The notes under the pieces: generated by a model | The model's input: the letters and a program-made list of their open reading frames with translations, nothing else | Databases searched by the model: none | Told to the model about the DNA's origin: nothing | In this document: in pieces, positions 8,860 to 17,353 of the stretch | Numbering within the stretch: the stretch's first letter is position 1 | How the letters are laid out: each line of letters begins with the position of its first letter | Assembly: GCA_963708155.1 (NCBI GenBank) | Contig: OY970183.1 | Location: forward strand, 930,001-994,000 | DNA length: 64,000 nucleotides | Origin: Methylovirgula sp963708155 | GTDB lineage: Bacteria > Pseudomonadota > Alphaproteobacteria > Rhizobiales > Beijerinckiaceae | Direction of reading: 5' to 3' | Made by a program: the position numbers and the translations under genes

Positions 8860-9736
8860 GTGCCTAATCAAGTGGGGTCGGCCCCGACGAAGACGTGGAC
8901 GTTCTTTGAAGACGATTGGCACGAGGGGAACGTCGCCATCATGGGGCCGCGGACCCACGGCGCCTGGCTCGGCTCGGTTGTCTTCGATGGCGCCCGCGCT
9001 TTCGAGGGCACGACACCCGATCTCGAGCGGCATCTCCTGCGTGTTAACGATTCGGCACGACGCTTTTTGTTGAAGCCTCTCGTGCCGGTCGAGACTTGGC
9101 TCGGCCTCGCGCGCGAGGGTCTCAAACGCTTCGCGCCCGATGCCGCGCTTTATATCCGCCCGATGTATTGGGCCGAACTCGGTACGACCGGCGGCGGCGT
9201 GAGGTTTGACCCCGAATTCGACCCGCTGGTGCCTATGCATCTATGAAGCGCCCATGCCGGCACCGAACGGACTTTCCGTCACGCTATCACCGTTCCGCCG
9301 TCCGACCCTCGAATGCGCGCCGGTGGACGCCAAGGCAAGCTGCAACTATCCCAACAACGCCCGCGCGCTGATCGAAGCCTATCGTCGCGGCTTCGACAAT
9401 TGCCTCATGCGCGACATGCTCGGCGCGATTGCCGAACTCGGCAACGCCAATGTCTTCATGGCGAAGGACGGGATCGTCTACACCCCGGCCCCGAACGGCA
9501 CATTCCTTGACGGCATCACGCGGCAGAGAGTCATCGCGCTCTTGCGCGACGACGGCGTATCAGTGGTCGAGAAGACGCTGAGCTATGCCGATTTCGAACA
9601 GGCCGACGAGATTTTTTCGAGCGGAAATTTTTCCAAGGTCGTACCGATCACGCGGATCGACGATCGCGCGCTGCAACCCGGTCAGTTCTTCAAAAAGGCG
9701 CGCGAGCTTTATTGGGCTTTCGCGCACAATAGCTAG
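8860..9736 (+). CDS. Branched-chain-type aminotransferase (class IV PLP), frameshifted
   Basis: Class IV PLP aminotransferase of the IlvE/D-amino-acid transaminase fold, about 291 residues once the frame is repaired. The 5' part (GTG start at 8860) has FDGARAFEG and ALYIRPMYW. The 3' part has the PLP lysine in DAKASCNYPNNARA, then FLDGITRQRVIALL and IFSSGNFSKVVPITRI. The two parts join if one T of the pair at 9217-9218 (inside GAATTC) is removed, giving DPESTRWCLCIYEAP. It converges on the ThDP enzyme with a four-base overlap and is the leftmost gene of the carrier-protein locus. It may supply or consume an amino acid for that pathway. It could also be the cell's general BCAA transaminase. 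Confidence 0.85.
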
Positions 9737-11397
9737 GACTGCGCTTCCGCTTGGGTGCGGATACGCGCCAGACTCGTCGCTGGTGTAATCGCATCGACAT
9801 CGATCTTGAGGTGGATGATGGAGGGCACCCCCGCCTCGTGCGCGGCCTTGAACGCCTGCGGAAAATCTTCCGTCCGCTCGACCGTCACGCCAAACCCTCC
9901 GAAGGCGCGCGCATAAGCGGCGAAATCGGGATTGCGTAGATCGGTCCCGACAACTCGGCCAGGAAATTCGCGCTCCTGATGCATGCGGATGGTGCCATAA
10001 CTCGCGTTGTCACAGACAATGAACACGATCGGCAGATTATATTGCACGGCTGTCGCGAACTCCTCCCCGTTCATCAGGAAATCGCCGTCGCCCGCGAGCG
10101 AAAGCACGAGACGCTCCGGCCGCAGGAGCTTCATCGCCACGGCGGCTGGCACGCCATAGCCCATCGACCCGGACGCTGGCGCGACATGCGTGCCGAAGCG
10201 GCGGAAGCGATAGAAGCGGTGGATCCAGGCCGCGTAATTGCCGGCGCCGTTGCACAGAATTGTGTCGATCGGCAGCGCCTCGCGCAGCCAGACCATGATG
10301 GCGCCAAGATTGACGCTTCCCGGCTGCGGGGTCGCCACGTCCGTCCAGGCAAGATAGTCGCGGTGCAGAGCTTCCGTGAAGCTCCGCCAGGCGATGTGCT
10401 TCGGCGTGGCCAGTGCGCCGAGCGCCGCGCAGAATCGTGTCGGCGTCGCATTGATAGCAAGATGCGGTCGATAGACGCGACCAAGCTCTTCCACGCCCGG
10501 ATGCATGTGGATGAGCATTTTCGGCGCGGGGATGTCGAAGAGCCGATAGCCTTGGCTCGGAATATCGCCGAGGCGCCCGCCCAGCGCGACGATGAGATCG
10601 GCCGATTTGATCGCCGCAACCAGCTTCGGATTCGGCCCGATGCCGAGATCGCCCGCATAGCTCGGATGCAGCGGATCGAAAAGCGGCAGCCGGCGATAAC
10701 TGGTCACAACCGGGATATCGAAACGCGCGGCGAAATCATGGAAAGTCTGATAGGCCGCCTCGTTCCAGCGGCTGCCACCGAGGATGAAGAGCGGCCGTTC
10801 CGCGCGCAGCAGAATGTTCCGAAATTGCGCGATTTCCGCCTCGCCCGGCGCGATCTCGACGGGCTCGCAAGCCGGCGCGTCCACGACATCGACCTTTTCG
10901 TCGAGCATGTCGCGCGGCAAGCCGAGGACAACGGGGCCCGGACGGCCGGCCGTCGCCGCATAGAATGCGCGCGAGACGAGCTCCGGCACGCGCCGCGCAT
11001 CGTCGATCTCGCTCGTCCATTTGGTCATGCTGCCGAAAACGGCGCGCAGATCGAGCTCCTGAAACGCTTCACGTTCGCGTAGTCCGCGCTCGACCTGACC
11101 GACGAACATCAGAAGCGGCGTCGAATCCTGCTGCGCGATGTGGATACCATGGGTCGCATTGGTGGCACCGGGCCCGCGCGTCACGAAACAGACACCCGGC
11201 CGCCCCGTCGCCTTGCCGATGGCTTCCGCCATCATCGCCGCGCCGCCTTCCTGCCTGCAGACGATGACCTTGATGGGGCTGTCGCGCAGCGCATCAAGCA
11301 CCGGCAGAAAGCTTTCACCGGGCACGCAAAACGCATGCGTGACACCATTGCCGACCAGTTGATCGACCAGAACCTGTGCGGCGCTACGCAACGTCAT
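9733..11397 (-). CDS. Thiamine-diphosphate-dependent enzyme (acetolactate-synthase-like)
   Basis: A 554-residue ThDP enzyme of the acetolactate synthase/benzaldehyde lyase superfamily. The N-terminal PYR domain has the activating glutamate in CRQEGGAAMMAEA (residue ~50). The central domain follows, and the C-terminal PP domain carries the ThDP-Mg motif GDGDFLMNGEEFATAV. Such enzymes decarboxylate 2-oxo acids and form C-C bonds. Next to carrier proteins and an aminotransferase it may act on a 2-oxo acid in a dedicated pathway; no small regulatory ilvH-like subunit is nearby, which argues against a housekeeping IlvB. It overlaps the upstream gene by four bases (ATGA), so the two are translationally coupled. 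Confidence 0.82.
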   Translation of the reverse strand: MTLRSAAQVLVDQLVGNGVTHAFCVPGESFLPVLDALRDSPIKVIVCRQEGGAAMMAEAIGKATGRPGVCFVTRGPGATNATHGIHIAQQDSTPLLMFVGQVERGLREREAFQELDLRAVFGSMTKWTSEIDDARRVPELVSRAFYAATAGRPGPVVLGLPRDMLDEKVDVVDAPACEPVEIAPGEAEIAQFRNILLRAERPLFILGGSRWNEAAYQTFHDFAARFDIPVVTSYRRLPLFDPLHPSYAGDLGIGPNPKLVAAIKSADLIVALGGRLGDIPSQGYRLFDIPAPKMLIHMHPGVEELGRVYRPHLAINATPTRFCAALGALATPKHIAWRSFTEALHRDYLAWTDVATPQPGSVNLGAIMVWLREALPIDTILCNGAGNYAAWIHRFYRFRRFGTHVAPASGSMGYGVPAAVAMKLLRPERLVLSLAGDGDFLMNGEEFATAVQYNLPIVFIVCDNASYGTIRMHQEREFPGRVVGTDLRNPDFAAYARAFGGFGVTVERTEDFPQAFKAAHEAGVPSIIHLKIDVDAITPATSLARIRTQAEAQS

Positions 11398-12284
11398 GAT
11401 CCAAAGACTGCGAGTTCGCTATAGGCGAGATCGCCAAGCCGCGGCGGCTTCGCGCCCTTAAAATATTTGCGGCCGAGCCTTTCGGTATAGAATCCGCGCA
11501 GACCCGGGACCGGGCCATTGGCGTCAAGCAAAACCGCCGCAATACCTCTCCGCAACAGAAATCGTCCGAGCGCGCCGCCGCCGGCGACGACGTCCGCCAT
11601 ATCGCGACAATAGAGGAGCCGCGCGCAAGGAAGCCGGACGCGGCCCGCGCGGATGCTGAAGCCGGTAAAGACGAAAGGCAGATCGCCGTCCAGCGTATGG
11701 CAGACGAGGCAAAGGCAGCCGAAAGCCGCATGATCGGCCAAGAGCTGACGCTCGTCGTCGGACAGTCCCGCGTAACTCGCACCTGATGAGAATTGCGTGA
11801 CGGAAACGCCGGAGGCGTTCGCCTCAATCGCCGGAAAAGCCACGAACTGACCGGCGGCATAACGCCTGAATCCTTGCGCCTCCACGACCGGCCAGGTCTG
11901 CGGCGCCGGCGAAATGTTGATGTAAGTGACGTCGCGCCGCTTGAGCGCGATAGAAATTAACAGCGAAGCGTAGGGGCGAAAGGCCGGCGCGACGTACCAG
12001 CTCGAGAGATTGCAGCGCAGGGATTCCGTCGCAGCGCCGGGCAGATGATACAGCGTCAGGATCACGCCGACGGGTATCCTGGCGTTCTCCATGATAAGGC
12101 CGAAGCGCGGATATCCGGCAGGAACATCCAGCGCCGCCATACGCGCGAACCCTTGAGTCCAATAAGATGCGCGGCGGCCGGGAAAGCCGCGCATGAGAAG
12201 ATCGACAACAGCGCCGAGATCAGTCTCGCCAATTTCGCGGCAGCGCAGAGCGGTCGGGCGCACCGGCGATAACGCATTCACCAT
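11394..12284 (-). CDS. Putative acyltransferase (GNAT-like), unknown substrate
   Basis: About 296 residues if the ATG at 12284 (MVNALSPVRPT) is used; an upstream in-frame codon at 12341 would run into the divergent promoter. Residues 15-150 (CREIGETDLGAVVDLLMRGF, then a strand-helix pattern with PVGVILTLYHL and SSWYVAPAFRPYASLL) resemble an acetyltransferase fold with the acetyl-CoA-binding loop weakly preserved. The C-terminal half is not recognised. It is coupled to the ThDP enzyme by a four-base overlap and divergent from the first carrier protein, so it probably serves the same pathway, perhaps acyl transfer from a carrier protein. Confidence 0.5.
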   Translation of the reverse strand: MVNALSPVRPTALRCREIGETDLGAVVDLLMRGFPGRRASYWTQGFARMAALDVPAGYPRFGLIMENARIPVGVILTLYHLPGAATESLRCNLSSWYVAPAFRPYASLLISIALKRRDVTYINISPAPQTWPVVEAQGFRRYAAGQFVAFPAIEANASGVSVTQFSSGASYAGLSDDERQLLADHAAFGCLCLVCHTLDGDLPFVFTGFSIRAGRVRLPCARLLYCRDMADVVAGGGALGRFLLRRGIAAVLLDANGPVPGLRGFYTERLGRKYFKGAKPPRLGDLAYSELAVFGS

Positions 12285-12319
12285 GAAGGCCCTAGCTAAT
12301 TGTATCGCCTTTGAATTTA

Positions 12320-12604
12320 ATGTATCTGGCAAAGATGCCAAGTGAAAGCGTCACATCCGTGTCCGTTAGGTTAACGATCTTCTCGGAGATCGAGCGGATT
12401 GCGGCTGAACAAAAGCTCAAGATTCAGCCCCTGCGTGACGATCTGCTTCTGGCGGAATCCGGGCTCGATTCGCTTGGCTTCGCCACGCTTGTCGCAAGGC
12501 TTGAGGATCATCTGGGCTATGATCCGTTCGCGACGTCGGGCGACCTCGAATTCCCAGTCACGTTGGGCGACTTCGTCAGGTTCTACGAGAATGGCGCTGC
12601 CTGA
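12320..12604 (+). CDS. Acyl carrier protein (first of two)
   Basis: Free-standing carrier protein, 94 residues. The phosphopantetheine serine is S51 in ESGLDSLGFATLVARLE, followed by the acidic helix-II pattern. The ATG at 12320 was chosen; TTG at 12311 and ATG at 12335 are alternatives. Its end overlaps the AMP-ligase gene by 14 bases, so the ligase very probably loads this carrier. No housekeeping fatty-acid genes are adjacent, so it is a pathway-specific ACP. Confidence 0.8.
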   Translation: MYLAKMPSESVTSVSVRLTIFSEIERIAAEQKLKIQPLRDDLLLAESGLDSLGFATLVARLEDHLGYDPFATSGDLEFPVTLGDFVRFYENGAA

Positions 12605-13973
12605 GCCAGGCACCTTGCGCCACGTTCTCGCCGCCAACACGGCCGGAACCCAACGCATGTTGTGGGGCGCGCATGGCAGCGTCGCGCTGGCCGATTTGGC
12701 GCAAGGCACGACGATCGACGGCGTCGCTGCGCTCGCGGGCAGCTCGGTGGTGCTTGCGACGCAGGATCAACTTGCGGCGGCCAAGTCGCTTGTCGCGCTC
12801 GACGGCATCGTGCGCCGGCTCGTCATCTGCCCGCCGGACCTGCCGCTTGCCTATCTGGCCGCAATCGCGGCGACAGCCGAAGCGCAGGCAATTGTCACCG
12901 ATCGCGACGCGGCTGAATTCGAGGGCGTCGATCTGCCCCCACTGGTTGCCTGTAATCTGCCGCTCCGCCAGCATAATTCCAAACCCAACCCCGTCGCGAC
13001 CGAATGGGTTTTGCTGACCTCCGGGACAACCGGCGTGCCAAAAATGGTCGTTCATTCGCTTGCGGCTTTGACAGGCGCGATCAAACCATCACAACCCGAC
13101 GCCCCGCCCGTCTGGGCGACGTTCTATGACATCCGCCGTTATGGTGGCTTGCAGATATTGTTGCGCGCGCTGCTCGGCAACGGCTCGATGGTCTTGTCGG
13201 ACGCCCATGAACCTGTCCCCGAACATCTGCGCCGGCTCGCGGCGCACGGCGTGACGCATATTTCCGGAACGCCATCGCATTGGCGTCGCGCGCTCATGAG
13301 TTCAGACAGCAATTTGATCGCGCCCCGCTATGTCCGCCTCTCCGGCGAAATCGCCGATCAGGCCATTCTCGATGCATTGAAGCGGCAATATCCACAGGCC
13401 GCCGTCGGTCATGCCTATGCCTCGACGGAGGCGGGCGTCGGCTTCGAGGTCAACGATGGCCTTGAGGGTTTCCCCGCTGAGATTCTCGGTGGCCATGGCG
13501 ATCCTTGTTTTAAAATCAAAGAGGGTGCGCTGCATATTCGCTCGCGGCGCACCGCCAGCCGCTACCTCGGCGCATCGCAGACACTGATGGATGAGGACGG
13601 ATTTATCGACAGCGGCGACTTCGTGACCGAGCGCGGCGGGCGCTATTATTTCGTCGGGCGGCGCGGCGGCATCATCAATGTTGGCGGCCTCAAGGTTCAT
13701 CCTGAAGAGGTCGAGCAAATCCTCAACAGGCACGCGCAGGTCAAAATGTCGCTCGTCAGCGCACGGCGCAATCCGATCATCGGCGCAATTGTCGTTGCGA
13801 ACATTGTATTGGACGATTCGGTCGCGCCCGCTGACGCGAACGACGCGCTGAAGCAGGACATTCTCGCATTTTGCCGCTCGGCCCTGCCTGCGCACAAGGT
13901 TCCTGCCGCGATCAAATTCGTCTCCTCGCTCGCGGTGACACCGGCGGGAAAGCTCGTGCGTCAAAATGCTTAA
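12591..13973 (+). CDS. AMP-dependent acyl ligase for the adjacent carrier protein
   Basis: Adenylate-forming ligase of 460 residues. The P-loop is EWVLLTSGTTGVPKMVVHS (near residue 143). The A5/A7-type motifs YASTEAGVGFEV and FIDSGDFVTERGGRYYFVGR are present, as is the hinge GGIINVGGLKVHPEEVE. The C-terminal lysine is in TPAGKLVRQ. The ATG at 12591 lies inside the ACP reading frame, implying coupling. It lacks an attached carrier domain, so it most likely activates a carboxylic acid and passes it to the ACP encoded upstream. The substrate is not predictable from the sequence by eye. Confidence 0.8.
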   Translation: MALPEPGTLRHVLAANTAGTQRMLWGAHGSVALADLAQGTTIDGVAALAGSSVVLATQDQLAAAKSLVALDGIVRRLVICPPDLPLAYLAAIAATAEAQAIVTDRDAAEFEGVDLPPLVACNLPLRQHNSKPNPVATEWVLLTSGTTGVPKMVVHSLAALTGAIKPSQPDAPPVWATFYDIRRYGGLQILLRALLGNGSMVLSDAHEPVPEHLRRLAAHGVTHISGTPSHWRRALMSSDSNLIAPRYVRLSGEIADQAILDALKRQYPQAAVGHAYASTEAGVGFEVNDGLEGFPAEILGGHGDPCFKIKEGALHIRSRRTASRYLGASQTLMDEDGFIDSGDFVTERGGRYYFVGRRGGIINVGGLKVHPEEVEQILNRHAQVKMSLVSARRNPIIGAIVVANIVLDDSVAPADANDALKQDILAFCRSALPAHKVPAAIKFVSSLAVTPAGKLVRQNA

Positions 13974-14700
13974 CGTTCTCGTCACGGGTGGCAGCCGCGG
14001 GCTCGGTCTCGGCATTGCGCGACAGCTCGCAAAGGCGGGCTATCGCGTCATCGTGATTGCCAGGCGGGAAAGCGACGCGCTCACACATGCGATTGCCGAG
14101 GCAGATGCGGCAGCGACCGGCAAAATCGCCTTCGTGCCCTTTGACTTGAGCGAGACCAGCGCGCTTCCCGCGCTTGCGACGCGCCTGCGCAAGGACTTCG
14201 GAGCGATCTACGGGCTCGTCAACAATGCCGGCATCGGCACGGCGAGCGTTCTCGCGACCATGCCGGACGACGACATCGAACGATTGATCCGGCTCAACAC
14301 GCTATCGCCGGTTCTGCTGACCAAATATATTTCGCGCGCCATGCTCGCCGATGGCCAGGGGCGGATCGTCAACATCGCCTCGATCGTCGCGAGTTCGGGG
14401 TTTAGCGGCCTCTCCGTCTATTCCGCGACCAAAGCCTCGCTCATCGGCTTCACCCGCTCGCTCGCGCGCGAACTCGGCCGGATCGGGATCACGGTGAATG
14501 CTGTCGCACCGGGCTTCATCGCCACCGAAATGACGCACGCGCTCAGCGAAGCTGACCGCGAGAAGATTGCCCGCCGTAGCGCCCTGCAACGGCTGGCAGA
14601 AGTCGAGGACGTGGCGAATGCGGTCGAATTTCTGCTCGGCGATGGCGGCCGCAACATTTCCGGCACCGTCATGACCATCGACGCGGGTGGAACTGCCTAG
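13966..14700 (+). CDS. Short-chain dehydrogenase, FabG-like
   Basis: NAD(P)-dependent SDR of 244 residues. The nucleotide motif is TGGSRGLGLGIARQL at the N-terminus. The NNAG motif lies near residue 86, the catalytic Ser in SIVASSGFSG, and Tyr-Lys in YSATKAS. It ends MTIDAGGTA like 3-oxoacyl-ACP reductases. It overlaps the AMP-ligase by eight bases, forming an ACP-ligase-reductase operon. The likely role is reduction of a carrier-bound keto group. It converges on the amino acid:carrier-protein ligase with a four-base overlap. Confidence 0.82.
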   Translation: MLNVLVTGGSRGLGLGIARQLAKAGYRVIVIARRESDALTHAIAEADAAATGKIAFVPFDLSETSALPALATRLRKDFGAIYGLVNNAGIGTASVLATMPDDDIERLIRLNTLSPVLLTKYISRAMLADGQGRIVNIASIVASSGFSGLSVYSATKASLIGFTRSLARELGRIGITVNAVAPGFIATEMTHALSEADREKIARRSALQRLAEVEDVANAVEFLLGDGGRNISGTVMTIDAGGTA

Positions 14701-15623
14701 AGAGCCAGCACTTCCCTTACGCTCGACGGCCATTGCGCGACGTCCACGCTATGCGCGCGGAACAGCGCCAGCGTCAGCCGGTCCATGCCGAAGGCGACGC
14801 AGCAGGTATGCGCGACATCGCCGGCGTGATCGTACAGGCCCCATGTCAGGCCGAAATGATCTCGGTGATAATTGAAGCTCACGCAAGCCGTCGGCGAATC
14901 GCCGGAACGGACGGGAATGAGGAGTTCAAATTTCAGCGCCTGCTGAAGCTGGCTCACCGCCATCATCTGACCGGTACGGCCGAAAAATGGATCGCTCGCC
15001 GGTGCGACCGTGTAGGAAAGCCCGAGCGTCGCGATCAAGTCCTTGGCGCGCGCGATCCAGCCCTCGCGAAAATCGTTGGCCTCGTCCGCCGTACCGATGC
15101 AGACATATTCGCGCATCCGGAAGGATTGCAGACGATCAAGATCGCGTGACGGCTCATGCCGGAAACAATCCGCGGCAACATCGAAATAAGCCCCGCCCTG
15201 CGGCATCGGTCCACGCTCTGCGGCAATCGGATAAAGCGGATAACAAGCCGCGGGCGTCAGGACGAGATCCGCGGGCGACAGGGCGTCCGTCCAATTGCCA
15301 TCCGCACGTTCCGCCGCGGCGCGGATATCAACTTCTGAACCATGCAGCGCGCAAACGCAGCCAAGCAGGTTCGGAAAGCTCTTCAGATAGCCATTCTTTT
15401 CAAGATCGCGACGGCTCATCACCGGGGGAAAGCGCAGCACTTCGGCGCGCGGGTCTCGTGCCCGCGAAATATAGGCATCGAGCTTGCCGACGATCGTCTC
15501 ATAGGCACCCGTGCGCCCATAGACACCGTCCACTCCCAAAGGGCGCCACAAAGTTTCGGCGAGCGCGCCGAGCGGATCGCGCGACACCTGCTCGGGTTTC
15601 GGGTTCTTGAAAGGGACGGTCAT
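14697..15623 (-). CDS. Amino acid:[carrier protein] ligase (seryl-tRNA synthetase homologue)
   Basis: A 308-residue protein with a class II aminoacyl-tRNA-synthetase catalytic core and no tRNA-binding domain. Motif 2 is CFRHEPSRDLDRLQSFRMRE and motif 3 is AFGMDRLTLALF. Candidate zinc ligands are Cys127, Glu172 and Cys275; as I recall them, the ligands of the characterised Bradyrhizobium enzyme Bll0957 are 131/176/279, a constant offset of four. That family activates glycine or alanine and charges the phosphopantetheine arm of a small carrier protein instead of tRNA. Here it lies beside an acyl-CoA-dehydrogenase homologue (5-base gap) and near a second free carrier protein, the context expected for the family. 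The amino acid used is not determined. Confidence 0.85.
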   Translation of the reverse strand: MTVPFKNPKPEQVSRDPLGALAETLWRPLGVDGVYGRTGAYETIVGKLDAYISRARDPRAEVLRFPPVMSRRDLEKNGYLKSFPNLLGCVCALHGSEVDIRAAAERADGNWTDALSPADLVLTPAACYPLYPIAAERGPMPQGGAYFDVAADCFRHEPSRDLDRLQSFRMREYVCIGTADEANDFREGWIARAKDLIATLGLSYTVAPASDPFFGRTGQMMAVSQLQQALKFELLIPVRSGDSPTACVSFNYHRDHFGLTWGLYDHAGDVAHTCCVAFGMDRLTLALFRAHSVDVAQWPSSVREVLAL

Positions 15624-15627
15624 TCAC

Positions 15628-16839
15628 TCAGCTCCGCAACGAGGCCGGCACGCCGCTCATCAGCGCCGTATTGGCAACATTCGCGAGAATACGGTCGTTG
15701 TTGATCATGATCGGCGCGGAGAGGATGTCGCGCAAATGCCGGCCGAGCGTGAATTCGCCGTCGTTGCGATAGGCCGCAAGACCGGCGGCACGCATGGCGC
15801 TTAACACAGTGGCGACCGCAAGTTCCGAAGCCTCGACCTTGGTCAGTGCCATCGCGGACTGGAAATCGAGTGTCGCAAGCGTCTGCGGATCATCGGCCGC
15901 GGCTTCGAAACGCGCGAGGCCGGCGGCGACGAGCGAGCGCAGCATTTGCAACGAGGAGCGCGCCTTGGTGAAATGCGCGGCGCCCGGCGGTAGCGCGCCG
16001 CCCGATTGCCGCGCCGCCTTTCGGATGAAGGCTTGCGCTCGCGCAACGGAATCGGCCGCGATGCCTGCCCAGACACTCGCCCAAAGCAGATGCGAGACAG
16101 GCTGCATGGTCTGCGCATGGATGCGCTCGTAAGTCTCCGGCACGATCTGCTCGCGCGCGCCCTGCGCGACAAGTTTGAATCCCGCGCTGGTCGTTCCGCG
16201 CATCCCGAGCGCATTCCAGCCGGAAAGCGGATCGAGTACATAATCGGACTTGCAGAAGATCGCGAGCACCTGATCCGATGCCGCCGCATCCTCGGCGCGG
16301 CGCGCTGTGGTGGCAATCACGTCGGCTTCCGCGCCGTAGGAAATGACCGTCGCCGCGCGTGTCAGCGTAATCTTTTGGTCATCTTGTTCGATCGGTGCGG
16401 CGCTGGCGCGTACGTTGCCGCCATTCTGTCCTTCGGTCGTGGAGGAAGCGACCAGCAATTGTTCGTCGGCCATTCGACGTAACAGGTTTTTGTGCCAGGC
16501 GCTCGTCTTGCCGTGCCGTATCACGCAGGCGGCGGCGCTATGATGCATGGCGAAGATCATCGCTGTCGCGGAACATGCCTGACCGAGCCGGTAGCAAGCC
16601 TCAGCAACTTCACCGAAGCCCACGTCCTCGCCACCGAATTCGATCGGCACCAAGAGGCCCAACAAGCGATTTTTGCGGAGGGCCTCGATCGCGGCGGCGG
16701 GAAAACGCCCCTCGGCATCGACGGCATTGGCTTCGGCCGCGGCGATCGCGGCAACAGCTTCGACGCGCGCTTTCAGATCGGCCGCGGATGGCGCGGGGTC
16801 GAGCGGATCGTGGCGCACCTGAGCATTGCGACCTTTCAT
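15628..16839 (-). CDS. Acyl-CoA dehydrogenase family flavoprotein
   Basis: FAD enzyme of 403 residues with the acyl-CoA dehydrogenase fold: N-terminal helices (RKNRLLGLLVPIEFGGEDVG), a beta domain containing TTEGQNGGNVRASA, and a C-terminal helical bundle. The usual GYG...ER C-terminal signature is poorly conserved (TLGRHLRDILSAPIMINND), and no clear catalytic glutamate could be placed. It may therefore act on an aminoacyl-carrier-protein thioester, like prolyl-carrier oxidases, rather than acyl-CoA. It is the first gene of a minus-strand pair with the amino acid:carrier-protein ligase. Confidence 0.78.
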   Translation of the reverse strand: MKGRNAQVRHDPLDPAPSAADLKARVEAVAAIAAAEANAVDAEGRFPAAAIEALRKNRLLGLLVPIEFGGEDVGFGEVAEACYRLGQACSATAMIFAMHHSAAACVIRHGKTSAWHKNLLRRMADEQLLVASSTTEGQNGGNVRASAAPIEQDDQKITLTRAATVISYGAEADVIATTARRAEDAAASDQVLAIFCKSDYVLDPLSGWNALGMRGTTSAGFKLVAQGAREQIVPETYERIHAQTMQPVSHLLWASVWAGIAADSVARAQAFIRKAARQSGGALPPGAAHFTKARSSLQMLRSLVAAGLARFEAAADDPQTLATLDFQSAMALTKVEASELAVATVLSAMRAAGLAAYRNDGEFTLGRHLRDILSAPIMINNDRILANVANTALMSGVPASLRS

Positions 16840-17071
16840 GCCTGATCCATCTCACTTGGAGTTTGTGCGAATTCGAAGCGTTCTATCGCGAAGAATTTAG
16901 ACAAACTGTCAGCTTAGTCTATGACCACGCCCCGCAACGTACTTTCATATTCTATCTGTAGTTAACTTAGCATGGCCCAAGTACGCGACAAATAGTGAGC
17001 AACTATAGTTAATAGCTACAATTTTATTTGTATTGGTAGCTCATTTTGTTAGAAACGCGTTTAATAAGCTG
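16840..17071. promoter_or_regulatory. AT-rich divergent promoter region of the carrier-protein locus
   Basis: About 230 bases between the divergent acyl-CoA dehydrogenase homologue and the second carrier protein. The stretch 16900-17040 is strikingly AT-rich compared with the GC-rich flanks and contains several TATAGTTAA-like strings. It probably holds both promoters. No specific operator was identified. Confidence 0.45.
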
Positions 17072-17353
17072 ATGGACTTTCAGATAGCGGAGCGGACCGT
17101 GGTGCGGAACAAAGTGACTGCATTGGTCGGAGATATTTTAAAACGAAACGGCATCGATCGTCCGGTCGACGCCGATGCCGATCTGGTCAGCCAAGGCGTC
17201 ACCTCCGTCGACATGGTGCAGTTGATGCTGGCGATCGAGGCCGCTTTCGACGTCACCATCCCGCAGTCGGGCATAACGCCGGAGAATTTCCGCTCGGTCG
17301 AAACGATCACGGCGCTCGTGAACAAGCTCGCGCCGGCAGAAGCGGCGAATTAA
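17072..17353 (+). CDS. Acyl/aminoacyl carrier protein (second of two)
   Basis: Carrier protein of 93 residues; the phosphopantetheine serine is S45 in QGVTSVDMVQLMLAIEAAFD. The TSVDM-type attachment site followed by a long acidic helix resembles the carriers paired with amino acid:carrier-protein ligases. The ATG at 17072 (MDFQIAERTVV) is preferred over a TTG at 17033. It is transcribed away from the ligase-dehydrogenase pair across a shared promoter region and is the most likely acceptor of the amino acid. Its stop overlaps that of the aldehyde dehydrogenase by four bases. Confidence 0.82.
   Translation: MDFQIAERTVVRNKVTALVGDILKRNGIDRPVDADADLVSQGVTSVDMVQLMLAIEAAFDVTIPQSGITPENFRSVETITALVNKLAPAEAAN

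Noticed and set aside
12311..12341. Upstream starts that would make the GNAT-like gene and ACP gene overlap head to head
   Set aside because: Internal starts at 12284 and 12320 leave room for a promoter and give proteins of expected length.
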